DNA of 64,000 bases, from contig NZ_JAMBLR010000002.1 in assembly GCF_023336935.1 (NCBI RefSeq), positions 248,001 to 312,000 of the forward strand. Direction: 5' to 3'. This stretch comes from Phascolarctobacterium sp. ET69 (GTDB lineage Bacteria; Bacillota; Negativicutes; Acidaminococcales; Acidaminococcaceae). This document shows positions 34,201 to 41,216 of the stretch, piece by piece (the stretch's first letter is position 1; each line of letters opens with the position of its first letter). The notes below the pieces were generated by a model. The model did no database searches. It saw only the letters and a program-made list of their open reading frames with translations, and was not told the DNA's origin. Both the position numbers and the translations under genes were made by a program.

Positions 34201-36039
34201 GAATATGCCAATTTGATGGTGCGTGATTATAAATCTGCACTGCAATTTGTAAAAGATTATTTTCAGATAGATTTTCAGAAGTTCATTAAAAAATATTTTG
34301 CCGGTGAACGTGAAAATGAAATAAACCGTAATATTACGCCTAAAAAATACAGGCAATTATTTTACGGTTTATCTGCTGTGCAGTCGCAAATTATTAATGA
34401 TGCCGATTCTCCGTATATTGTTGTGGCAGCAGGTCCTGGCAGCGGCAAAACACGAGTTTTAGTACATAAACTTGCTTCACTGATAATATTGGAATCCGTA
34501 AAATCGGAGCAGCTTTTAATGCTGACATTTTCAAGAGCTGCGGCTACGGAATTTAAAAAACGCCTTGTTGAATTAATAGGCAATGCAGCAAATTATGTGG
34601 AAATAAAAACTTTTCATTCATATTGTTTTGACCTTCTTGGAAAAATCGGCAGGCTTGAGGGCGCAGACAATATTGTAAAAAATGCCGTGGAATTAATCCG
34701 CAGCGGCGAAGTTGAACGAAGTAAAATCAGCAAAAGCGTGCTTGTAATTGATGAAGCACAGGACATGGACGAAAATGAATTTAACCTGGTACGCGCTTTA
34801 ATAGATAATAATGACAATATGCGTGTGATAGCGGTAGGAGATGATGACCAGAATATTTATGAATTCCGCGGTTCAAATTCCGAATATCTGAAATCTTTAA
34901 TAAAAGATTATGGTGCCGTGAGATATGAAATGGTGGAAAATTACCGCAGTAAACCGGCAATTGTGGAACTTGGCAACGCTTTTGCGGCAACGATACATAA
35001 CAGGATGAAAAATTCGCTTATTCATTCTGTGCAAAAAGAAAAAGGCAGAGTTGTTATTACGCATCATAGCGGCAGAAACATGGAAGAAGCAGTAGTGAAG
35101 CAGATTGCAGAAACACGCGGCAACGGCAGGTGCTGTGTGCTGACTAATACAAATGATGAAGCATTACAGCTTTTGGGAATGCTTCTGAAAAAGGGTATCA
35201 GGGCTAAACTTATACAATCAATTGATGGATTTTATCTTTATAATTTGGCGGAAATACGTTACTTTTTAAAACAAATAGAAAATGCTGCTCCGCATGCCGT
35301 TAAAATTTCTGACACGGTTTGGGAAAAAGCGGCAGATAAGTTATTTAAAACTTATGCAGGCAGCAGTTGCCTTGAAATTTGCAGAAACCTGCTCCGTGAT
35401 TTTGAAACGGTTAATCCGGATAAGTATTACAATGATTTGTTGGAGTTCATCAAAGAATCAAGTTATGAAGATTTTTATGATGACGAAACAGAAGCTGTGT
35501 ATGTATCTACTATCCATAAAGCCAAAGGCAGAGAGTTTGATACTGTTTACATGATGCTTAACGGCAATAATGCTTCAACTGATGAAGAAAAGCGCATTTT
35601 GTATGTTGGCATGACAAGGGCTAAAAATGAACTGTATATTCATAGCAATACGAAATTATTTTCTGCATATAATTTACCTGATATAGAGCATTGCTATGAT
35701 AAAGTTGTTTATAGTAAACCCTTGGAAATTTCATTGCAGATGACACATAAAGATGTGTTCCTTGATTATTTTAAGAATAAAAAGCAGTTTATTTTTAAAC
35801 TCCGCAGCGGCAGTAAACTTTTAATTAACGGCATGTATCTCTGCGCGCAAATTGAGGGGAAAAATATGCCTGTTGTAAAATTTTCCAAAGCATTTTTTGA
35901 AAAAATACAAAATTTGCAGAAGAAAGGTTATATGCCTTATGCTGCTGAAGTTCGGTTTATAGTTGCATGGATGGGCAAAGAAGATACTGAAGAAACAGCA
36001 GTTATTTTGCCTGATATTTATTTAAAACGAAACAAATAA
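31231..36039 (+). CDS. Giant helicase: DEDD exonuclease-RecQ-UvrD fusion
   Basis: 1,602 residues from ATG 31231 (7 nt after AAAGGA). The N-terminus looks like a DnaQ/DEDD 3'-5' exonuclease (VVFIDSEVGI, then CGHNIIHHDLKYI). A cysteine cluster CSEGCGYC follows near residue 240. Then a RecQ helicase has Walker A PTGGGKSITFQLP (about 287), DEAH (about 390) and AGRAGRDPSMQADCY; a long middle part follows. A C-terminal UvrD/Rep helicase has GPGSGKT (about 1070), DEAQDMDE (about 1175) and YVGMTRAKNELYIH (about 1459). RecQ and UvrD both move 3'-5', so the enzyme may unwind and trim DNA in repair or in defence against foreign DNA. It stands alone, more AT-rich than its neighbours, between terminators; a mobile-gene origin is plausible. 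Confidence 0.88.
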   Translation: MMAKTVVFIDSEVGIADKKIYDLGAIRDSNVCFHSASINNFCDFISGADFLCGHNIIHHDLKYIEAAAGRKISCKVIDTLYLSPLLFPKRPYHALLKDDKLQTDEINNPLNDSKKAQQLFYDEVNAFIALSLKMKQIFYCLLHEAVEFEAFFEYIDFYCAVNDAETLIKSEFAGKICENADLKTLIAGNKIELAYVLALISSDDYHSITPPWLMHNFPKIENVIKLLCNTPCSEGCGYCQNKLNIHKSLKEIFGYDSFRTYNGEPLQEMAAQAAVDGKSLLAVFPTGGGKSITFQLPALMAGKAVHGLTVVISPLLSLMKDQVDNLYNTGVLEAVSINGLLSPVERADAIERLADGSVNILYIAPESLRSRTIEKILLKRNIVRFVIDEAHCFSAWGQDFRVDYLYIGEFISELQRQKVSQMPIPVSCFTATAKPKVISDICDYFKKTLDLDLVLYASSATRENLQYTVLYKETDEEKYNALRRLLEQKNCPSIVYVSRTRRTRELAERLSKDGFPACPFNGKMDPADKIANQEAFITNKIQVIVATSAFGMGVDKKDVKLVVHYDISSSLEDYVQEAGRAGRDPSMQADCYVLYNDSDLDKHFILLNQTKLSISEIQQVWKAIKDMTKLRPRVCCSALEIARQAGWDNSVTDVETRVKTAISALENAGYIKRGKNMPRIYATSILASDMNEAARRIEASPLFTEPQRLNAKRIVKSLISSRSIAKAGNDDAESRVDYLADILGLTKEEVITAVNLMRREGILADTLDMSAYILATEKENRAVSLLERFAKLELFFVEQLKDDVCEFNLKELNEQAEQRRLAGANVKNFRTLIYYYTIKKYIQKNEWKAAQAVQILPLISVEKLKDKIDTRIDICRFVLKELFAKAAKPVYDGEEMKPVEFSLVGLFNAYKEHQQMDLTAKEVSLHDVEDALLYLSKIEALRLEGGFLVLYNSMEIERCIMDNKIKYKIADYRYLDEFYKQRIQQIHIIGEYANLMVRDYKSALQFVKDYFQIDFQKFIKKYFAGERENEINRNITPKKYRQLFYGLSAVQSQIINDADSPYIVVAAGPGSGKTRVLVHKLASLIILESVKSEQLLMLTFSRAAATEFKKRLVELIGNAANYVEIKTFHSYCFDLLGKIGRLEGADNIVKNAVELIRSGEVERSKISKSVLVIDEAQDMDENEFNLVRALIDNNDNMRVIAVGDDDQNIYEFRGSNSEYLKSLIKDYGAVRYEMVENYRSKPAIVELGNAFAATIHNRMKNSLIHSVQKEKGRVVITHHSGRNMEEAVVKQIAETRGNGRCCVLTNTNDEALQLLGMLLKKGIRAKLIQSIDGFYLYNLAEIRYFLKQIENAAPHAVKISDTVWEKAADKLFKTYAGSSCLEICRNLLRDFETVNPDKYYNDLLEFIKESSYEDFYDDETEAVYVSTIHKAKGREFDTVYMMLNGNNASTDEEKRILYVGMTRAKNELYIHSNTKLFSAYNLPDIEHCYDKVVYSKPLEISLQMTHKDVFLDYFKNKKQFIFKLRSGSKLLINGMYLCAQIEGKNMPVVKFSKAFFEKIQNLQKKGYMPYAAEVRFIVAWMGKEDTEETAVILPDIYLKRNK

Positions 36040-36041
36040 AT

Positions 36042-36076
36042 AAAAACGCCTGTGTAATTAATATACAGGCGTTTTT
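36042..36076. terminator. Bidirectional terminator
   Basis: 12-bp perfect arms AAAAACGCCTGT (36042-36053) and ACAGGCGTTTTT (36065-36076), shared by the helicase and the leftward MFS gene. Confidence 0.9.
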
Positions 36077-36088
36077 GTTATTATTAAG

Positions 36089-37504
36089 CTATTTTTGAAC
36101 AGATAAATTTGGTGTATTTACTGTATGGCTTTTGCCATTTAAAAGGTATAAATTACAAAATAAAATTACTGCTGTAAATACTGCAAGCAGTACCAGCGCA
36201 TGGGCGGTGCCGGTCTGCGTGCCTGCCGCTCCGGCAGATGTGTTTTGCGCTGCTGCAACAATGCTGGCGCATATTGATGTGCCAAGGGCGCCGGAAAGCG
36301 GCTGCAGGGTATTAATTACGGCGTTGCCGGAGGCAGAATCATCTGCTGATAGGCAGCGGATAGCGCAGAGCGTAACGGTAGGTATCGAAGCAGCCTGCCC
36401 AAAGGCAAAAAATGTGTACAGCACGGCAAATAAAGTGTTGCTGATATCGGGCGTAAGCCACGCCATGGCTGAAACGGAGCCTAACATTAAAAAGCTGCCG
36501 CCCAAAACCGGCAGTGCGGCTCCGCAGCGGTCAAGCACACGCCCGGCTGATGGTGTTACCAAAATGCCAAGTATGCAGCCCGGCAGCAGCAGGCAGCCTG
36601 CTGTAAAAGCATCGGCGCCGAAAACAAGCTGGGCATAGTTGGAAATTAAAAAGCCAAGCCCGAGTACCGTAAAATAAATAAAAACCATAGCGGCGGCACC
36701 GCTGTTAAAACGGCCGCTGCGGAAAATTTTTACGTTTATTACAGGAGTAGGGCTTGTAAGCGAGCGGCGGTAAAATAAAGCAAGCAGCACAGCGCTTATA
36801 AGAAGCGGAACTGTTACCGCAGTACTTAACCAGCCTGCCTGTGTATGCGCAGTGGCTGTAATAAACAGTGCAAAACCAACAGCCATTAAAAGGTAATTGC
36901 TCCATTCAAAGCGGGTGTGTTTAAGCTGCGGATTTGCAGGTACGGTTAAAAGCCCGGCTATCAGCGAAAGCAGCAGCAAGGGCAGCATAAACACAAAAAT
37001 AAGCCGCCAGCCCCACAATGTTATAATAAGCCCGCCAGCAAAAGGGCCCACTACCGGTGCCATGGCAGTTATCATGCAGGCAACGCCCATCATAAAGCCG
37101 GTTTTTTGAGCAGGTACTTCTTCAAAAACCAGGTTAAACATCAGCGGCAGGGCTATGCCTGTGCCAAGCCCTTGTACTATGCGGCCGGTAAGCAGCAGGG
37201 CAAAGCTGGGAGCGGCGCAGCATAACACAGTGCCGGTTATAAAAAAGGCTTCTGCCGCTATAAAAAGCCGCTTATGGCTGAAATTATTTTTTAACCAGCC
37301 GGATGCAGGCACAATTATGGCAAGCATCAGCAGATAACCTGTGGTAAGCCACTGCACGGCGGCAGTACCAATGCCAAATTCACGCATTAGCGTTGTAAAG
37401 GTAATGTTCATGGCGGTTTCGGCAACCACTCCGGCAAAGGCCATAATACCGGCAGAAATTATTGCCGTTACAAGCTTGGGCGTTAATTGTTTATCTTTTT
37501 GCAT
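36089..37504 (-). CDS. MFS drug transporter, DHA2/EmrB type
   Basis: 471 residues, about 14 membrane helices. Motifs are WLTTGYLLMLAIIVPASGWL, GRIVQGLGTGIALPL (motif B-like) and VVGPFAGGLI (motif C, PxxGP, of antiporters). It probably exports hydrophobic drugs or toxic metabolites by proton antiport. ATG 37504 follows GAGG by 8 nt; the upstream GTG 37513 overlaps the ribosome site. A MarR regulator lies directly upstream. Confidence 0.93.
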   Translation of the reverse strand: MQKDKQLTPKLVTAIISAGIMAFAGVVAETAMNITFTTLMREFGIGTAAVQWLTTGYLLMLAIIVPASGWLKNNFSHKRLFIAAEAFFITGTVLCCAAPSFALLLTGRIVQGLGTGIALPLMFNLVFEEVPAQKTGFMMGVACMITAMAPVVGPFAGGLIITLWGWRLIFVFMLPLLLLSLIAGLLTVPANPQLKHTRFEWSNYLLMAVGFALFITATAHTQAGWLSTAVTVPLLISAVLLALFYRRSLTSPTPVINVKIFRSGRFNSGAAAMVFIYFTVLGLGFLISNYAQLVFGADAFTAGCLLLPGCILGILVTPSAGRVLDRCGAALPVLGGSFLMLGSVSAMAWLTPDISNTLFAVLYTFFAFGQAASIPTVTLCAIRCLSADDSASGNAVINTLQPLSGALGTSICASIVAAAQNTSAGAAGTQTGTAHALVLLAVFTAVILFCNLYLLNGKSHTVNTPNLSVQK

Positions 37505-37530
37505 GTATGTCACCTCGAAAATTACGCATA

Positions 37531-37592
37531 ATAATTACCTAAAGTAACTATACTGGTAATTATATAGGCATTGACGTATATTGTCAATGCCT
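37531..37592 (-). promoter_or_regulatory. MFS promoter with two inverted-repeat operators
   Basis: Minus strand TTGACA (37587-37582), 17 bp, TATAAT (37564-37559). One perfect 10-bp inverted repeat, AGGCATTGAC/GTCAATGCCT (37566-37592), covers the -35 and spacer. Another, ATAATTACC/GGTAATTAT (37531-37563), covers the -10. Both are good candidates for binding by the adjacent MarR protein. Confidence 0.7.
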
Positions 37593-37600
37593 GCTGCAAT

Positions 37601-38050
37601 TTAGGGTTTGGGCGGCTCGCTGTTTTTTAAAGCTGCATAAAAGCTGCGTATCGTTTTAGCGGCGCAGATAAGGTCATCGGGCTTAATGCCTGTTAACTGC
37701 CTGCTTACCCAGTTGTGGTAGCGTTTAACATAAAAATCGCAGCAGCTTTTACCTTTATTTGTAAGGGCAACGTAAGTAACACGCCCGTCGGTAGCGCTGC
37801 CGGCTTTTTGGGCATAGCCTGCGGCGGCAAGCTCTGATACAAGCCGGGTAATGCTTGGGCGCGTTACGTGCAGCGCAGTGCTGATGTCGCTTATTTTAAC
37901 CAGCCCGTTTTTTTCTTCGAGCTGGGAAATGGTGTCGATAATCTGTATATGGCGCGGTGTTAAACCCTGCGGCAGCGGCGGCAAAAGTTCCAGTATTTTT
38001 TTAGCGTCGCGGCAGCAGTCGAAAAAATCTTTAATTAAAGCGGTATCCAT
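37601..38050 (-). CDS. MarR family transcriptional regulator
   Basis: 149 residues from ATG 38050 (after GGAGGG); the longer open frame upstream is not used. A winged helix is visible: LTPRHIQIIDTISQLEE, ISDISTALHVTRPSITRLVSEL (recognition helix region) and the wing SATDGRVTYVALT. It probably represses the MFS pump 96 bp downstream and may control itself. Known relatives release DNA when phenolic or drug ligands bind. Confidence 0.93.
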   Translation of the reverse strand: MDTALIKDFFDCCRDAKKILELLPPLPQGLTPRHIQIIDTISQLEEKNGLVKISDISTALHVTRPSITRLVSELAAAGYAQKAGSATDGRVTYVALTNKGKSCCDFYVKRYHNWVSRQLTGIKPDDLICAAKTIRSFYAALKNSEPPKP

Positions 38051-38156
38051 CAGAAACCCTCCGTAATTGTTTGTAAAAATTATATAACAAAAGGCGCTGC
38101 AAGGCAATTTGCGCCGCTGATTTAAACGCTGTATAATAATTTTCGGAGGGGATTTT

Positions 38157-38825
38157 ATGCAGTACGAACTGGTGCGCAGCAACAGGCGCACTTTGGCAAT
38201 AACAATAGACGGCAGCGGCAGGTGCGTGGTGCGCGCGCCCATGCGGATGCCTATGGCGGAAATAAAAAAATTTATCGAAGAAAAGCGCAGCTGGATTGAA
38301 AACAAGCTGTGCGAAATAGAGTTAAAAACAGAGCTTGCCCCGCGTGAACCGGAGTTTAAAGAAGGCGCGGAGTGGGTGATAGCAGGCAATCGCGTGCGCA
38401 TTAAATTTATTGCAGGCGCTGCGAAGGACTATGCGAAGCTTGCGCCGGACGAATTTATTTGCAGCAAAAAACTGGGGCGCCCCGGGCTGATTAAGTTTTT
38501 GCGCGGCTTTGCCAGGGATTTGTTTTACTGGCGCGTTGATAAATATGCACCGGTAATTGACGTAAAGCCGCTGGGGGTAAAGGTATCGGAAGCACAGGCA
38601 AGATGGGGCTCGTGCAGTGCGCAGAACGTGCTGAATTTTTCGTGGCGGCTTATTTTTGCACCGCCCGCGCTGATAGATTACGTGGTGGTACACGAACTGT
38701 GCCATATCGGCTGCATGAACCACAGCCCTGCCTTTTGGCAGAGAGTGGCGGCTGTAATGCCGGATTATAAACAGCGCAGACAGGCATTAAAGCAGCATGG
38801 GTATTTGCTGAAGTGGTTCAGGTAG
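38157..38825 (+). CDS. YgjP/SprT-like metallopeptidase-domain protein (M48-type)
   Basis: 222 residues. The N-terminal beta-rich half (YELVRSNRRTLAITIDGSG) and the C-terminal LIDYVVVHELCHIGCMNHSPAFW with the HExxH zinc motif and downstream histidine define the YgjP (DUF45) family. KVSEAQARWGSCS is the conserved middle block. It is a putative zinc-dependent hydrolase of unknown substrate. Divergent from the marR gene, with GGAGGGG before its ATG. Confidence 0.92.
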   Translation: MQYELVRSNRRTLAITIDGSGRCVVRAPMRMPMAEIKKFIEEKRSWIENKLCEIELKTELAPREPEFKEGAEWVIAGNRVRIKFIAGAAKDYAKLAPDEFICSKKLGRPGLIKFLRGFARDLFYWRVDKYAPVIDVKPLGVKVSEAQARWGSCSAQNVLNFSWRLIFAPPALIDYVVVHELCHIGCMNHSPAFWQRVAAVMPDYKQRRQALKQHGYLLKWFR

Positions 38826-38960
38826 GGTTCTTTTGTTTTGATTTGGGTTTAGTCTTTGTAGTTACGTTAGTATATCTTAATTTACTTTATTATTCATCTT
38901 GTTTCCAATTTTTTCGTCTTTGTATATAGTTTTTATATTTTAATTTACCTTTTCATTCAT

Positions 38961-39600
38961 CTTACTTTTTGTGGGCCAAAAAGTAACAAAAAGCCTTCGC
39001 TCCTCCAAAAATTATACGTATGACTGTATCAAATTTGTATAGCACTTGCAGCGCCTGCGGAACTCGTTTGCTGCGCAAACTCAAACAGTCCTCGGCTATT
39101 GCTGCAAGTGCTTTTTGATAGGAAGTCAGCATCCTATTTTTGGAAAGTCGCGGCTTCGCTCAAATTCGTACTATGATAATTTTTTATGAGCAATAGTAAT
39201 GTTGCCGTAGGTTTTAATAGTGCAAAATCATTAGTTGCATATCTTTGAATAATAAGCAGTTGTAAAATACGATACAAAGCAAGTATATACTAAATTAAGC
39301 AGTTAAAAAGTACGGGTTAAGTGCAATCGCGGCATTAAAAATTTAGTGGTATTTACTAAAAGAAAATAAAATTTTCCCGGTGTTTGAGCGCAGCGAGTTC
39401 CGTGGAAAATTTTATTTTTATCTAAAGTGCCGCGTTAAAAATTTTTTCAGCCGCGTGAGTTTGGGCTGAGTCGCCAATTAGTGCCGAGTGGTAGCGAAGG
39501 CAATAATTGTGCCAGCGAAGCTACGCAAATTTTGCGATTGAATAATGAGCAAAATTTACGGTCCTTAATATATTTTGGTTACAAAGAATGAACATGAATG
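38961..39600. repeat. Interspersed non-coding repeat R1, copy 2, with R2 copy C inside
   Basis: 38961-39188 and 39310-39420 closely match R1 copy 1 (26588-26812 and 27001-27111), including the core GCACTTGCAGC (39042-39052) facing GCTGCAAGTGC (39101-39111). After CAGCCGCGTGAG the copies part: here a complete R2 element occupies the position where copy 1 continues with its tail hairpin. The 1-kb gap between the YgjP-like gene and gtrA holds no gene. 39601-39785 is AT-rich with degenerate AACGTAAATA units. Confidence 0.75.
39468..39570 (+). repeat. Two-hairpin repeat R2, copy C
   Basis: Hairpin 1 is CAATTA-G-TGCC (39475-39485) with GGCA-A-TAATTG (39499-39509); hairpin 2 is AAATTTTGC (39527-39535) with GCAAAATTT (39549-39557). 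Both loops are 13 nt. Stems stay paired although the bases differ from copies A and B. Confidence 0.8.
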
Positions 39601-39785
39601 ATAAAATAAATGAAAAATAATTAAAGTGCCATCAAAGACGAAACGTAAATAAAAATACAATAACGTAAATACAAAAACCTAACCCAAAATCAAAAAAATA
39701 TAAGTAAATTTAAACATAATTTCAAAAACCAAACGTAAAATTAAAAATAATAAAACTTCATAATATAAAAATCTTAAAATCCCGC

Positions 39786-39814
39786 TTTAACTAAAATATA
39801 AAAAATGCTATAAT
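39786..39814 (+). promoter_or_regulatory. Promoter of the gtrA operon
   Basis: TTTAAC (39786-39791), 17 bp, TATAAT (39809-39814), 22 bp before the ATG. Confidence 0.55.
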
Positions 39815-39836
39815 TATACGTCAAGGAGTTTGTAAA

Positions 39837-40250
39837 ATGTCTAAAAAGGTTTTGTTTGGTTTTGATTATACAAACAACGAATTTGTAAAAATAATTTTAT
39901 ATTTGTTTGTCGGCGGCAGCGCCGCGCTGATTGAGTGGGCGTTTTTTTACGTTTTCTCGGAGGCGGCGGGCATAAATTATCTGGCGTCGACGGCGTGCGC
40001 TTATTTTTTATCAACGTTGTACCATTATTTTATGTGCAATATTCTGGTGTTTACAAGCGGCGTGCGCTATGGCAAAGCCAAAGAAATAAGCCTTGTGTTT
40101 TTGGTAAGCGGCATGGGGCTTTTATTTAATCTTATATTAATGTATGTTTTTGTTGGGCTTTTTGCACTGCCGGGGCTGCTTTCAAAAATTGCCGCTACCT
40201 GCATTGTGGTGGTATGGAACTATCTGGCGCGCAAAAAGTGGATTTTTTAA
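39837..40250 (+). CDS. GtrA-like membrane protein
   Basis: 137 residues with four membrane helices (LYLFVGGSAALIEWAFFYVF at the start; the KIAATCIVVVWNYLARKKWIF end is typical). GtrA proteins are proposed flippases or accessory proteins for lipid-linked sugars in surface polymer synthesis. AAGGAG precedes the ATG. It begins a three-gene unit with a lipid kinase and an LtaS-like enzyme. Confidence 0.9.
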   Translation: MSKKVLFGFDYTNNEFVKIILYLFVGGSAALIEWAFFYVFSEAAGINYLASTACAYFLSTLYHYFMCNILVFTSGVRYGKAKEISLVFLVSGMGLLFNLILMYVFVGLFALPGLLSKIAATCIVVVWNYLARKKWIF

Positions 40251-40262
40251 GGTGTGATAAAA

Positions 40263-41204
40263 GTGGAAACCAACGGCGTTGAAATTAAAAATTTTAAAAA
40301 GGTTGTTATTATTTACAACCCCAATTCCGGCAAGCAGATTTTTGTGAGCATGCTCTCGAGAGTGCTCGATTTAAAGCGCCGCCTGACGGCGATTATTGGC
40401 CCGAACAGGGTGGAGCTTACGGAGCTGCGCGAGTTTAAAAAGCTGACGGACTGGGCCGATAAAATTAAGGAAGAAAAGTACGACTGGGTAATTGTAGCCG
40501 GCGGCGATGGTACTTTGCGCGCCATGATTGCCGAGCTTGACCGCAACGGCTATGTGCCGTACATCAGCGTGTTCCCCGCAGGCACGGTAAACCTTGTTGC
40601 CAAGGAGTTTGACATGCCTGCCGACCCGGTACGCTGGATTCAGCGTGTGCGCAAAGGGCGCATTAAACCGGTGCGCATCGGCAAGGCCAACGGGCATATC
40701 TTTTTAACCGTTGCCGGTATCGGGTTCGATTCCAAAGTTGTGGACAGCGTATCAAGCCTCGAAAAGCGTTTCCTGTCCTCTTTTGCCTATGTTGTGCAAA
40801 GCGGCGAGCTGGTGCGCAAGGAGCTTTTGTTAAGCAACTGGCGTTACAGGTTCCGCGTTAAGTTTGACGGCGACCCCGAGTGGTACGAGGCTTCTTCCGT
40901 TATCATCGGTAAAAGCCGCTATTATGCAGGGCGTTACAGCCTGTTTAAGGGCGCTGCCATTACCAACGATTATTTTGACGTGGCGCTGTTTACCGGCTGC
41001 AAGCGTGCGGACTTTTTAAAATATGCCGCCATGATTTTAATGGAATCGCTGGAGGGCGAGCAGGGCGTTATTGTTAAAAAAGCGCATACGCTTACCATTG
41101 AGTGCAATGTGGACGGCTTTCCGGCGGAACTGGACGGCGACGTGGTTACTGCAACGCCGCTTTTGATAGAGATGTATTCCCAAACGGTTAACTTTCTGGC
41201 GTAA
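40263..41204 (+). CDS. Diacylglycerol/lipid kinase family protein
   Basis: 313 residues from GTG 40263 (AAGG 10 nt upstream); GTG 40254 is in frame but too close to that site. The catalytic domain has IIYNPNSGKQ at the start and the VIVAGGDGTLRAMIAEL nucleotide loop, with FPAGTVNLVAKEF next, as in DgkB/YegS. It phosphorylates diacylglycerol or a related lipid. Beside an LtaS-like polymerase, whose reaction releases diacylglycerol, a recycling role is likely, as for DgkB in lipoteichoic acid synthesis. Confidence 0.9.
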   Translation: METNGVEIKNFKKVVIIYNPNSGKQIFVSMLSRVLDLKRRLTAIIGPNRVELTELREFKKLTDWADKIKEEKYDWVIVAGGDGTLRAMIAELDRNGYVPYISVFPAGTVNLVAKEFDMPADPVRWIQRVRKGRIKPVRIGKANGHIFLTVAGIGFDSKVVDSVSSLEKRFLSSFAYVVQSGELVRKELLLSNWRYRFRVKFDGDPEWYEASSVIIGKSRYYAGRYSLFKGAAITNDYFDVALFTGCKRADFLKYAAMILMESLEGEQGVIVKKAHTLTIECNVDGFPAELDGDVVTATPLLIEMYSQTVNFLA

Positions 41205-41216
41205 GGCGGGGAGAAG

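Noticed and set aside
24298-39570. R2 and R1 repeats as a CRISPR array
   Set aside because: Copies are few, far apart and about 100-650 bp long, with no regular spacers and no cas genes.
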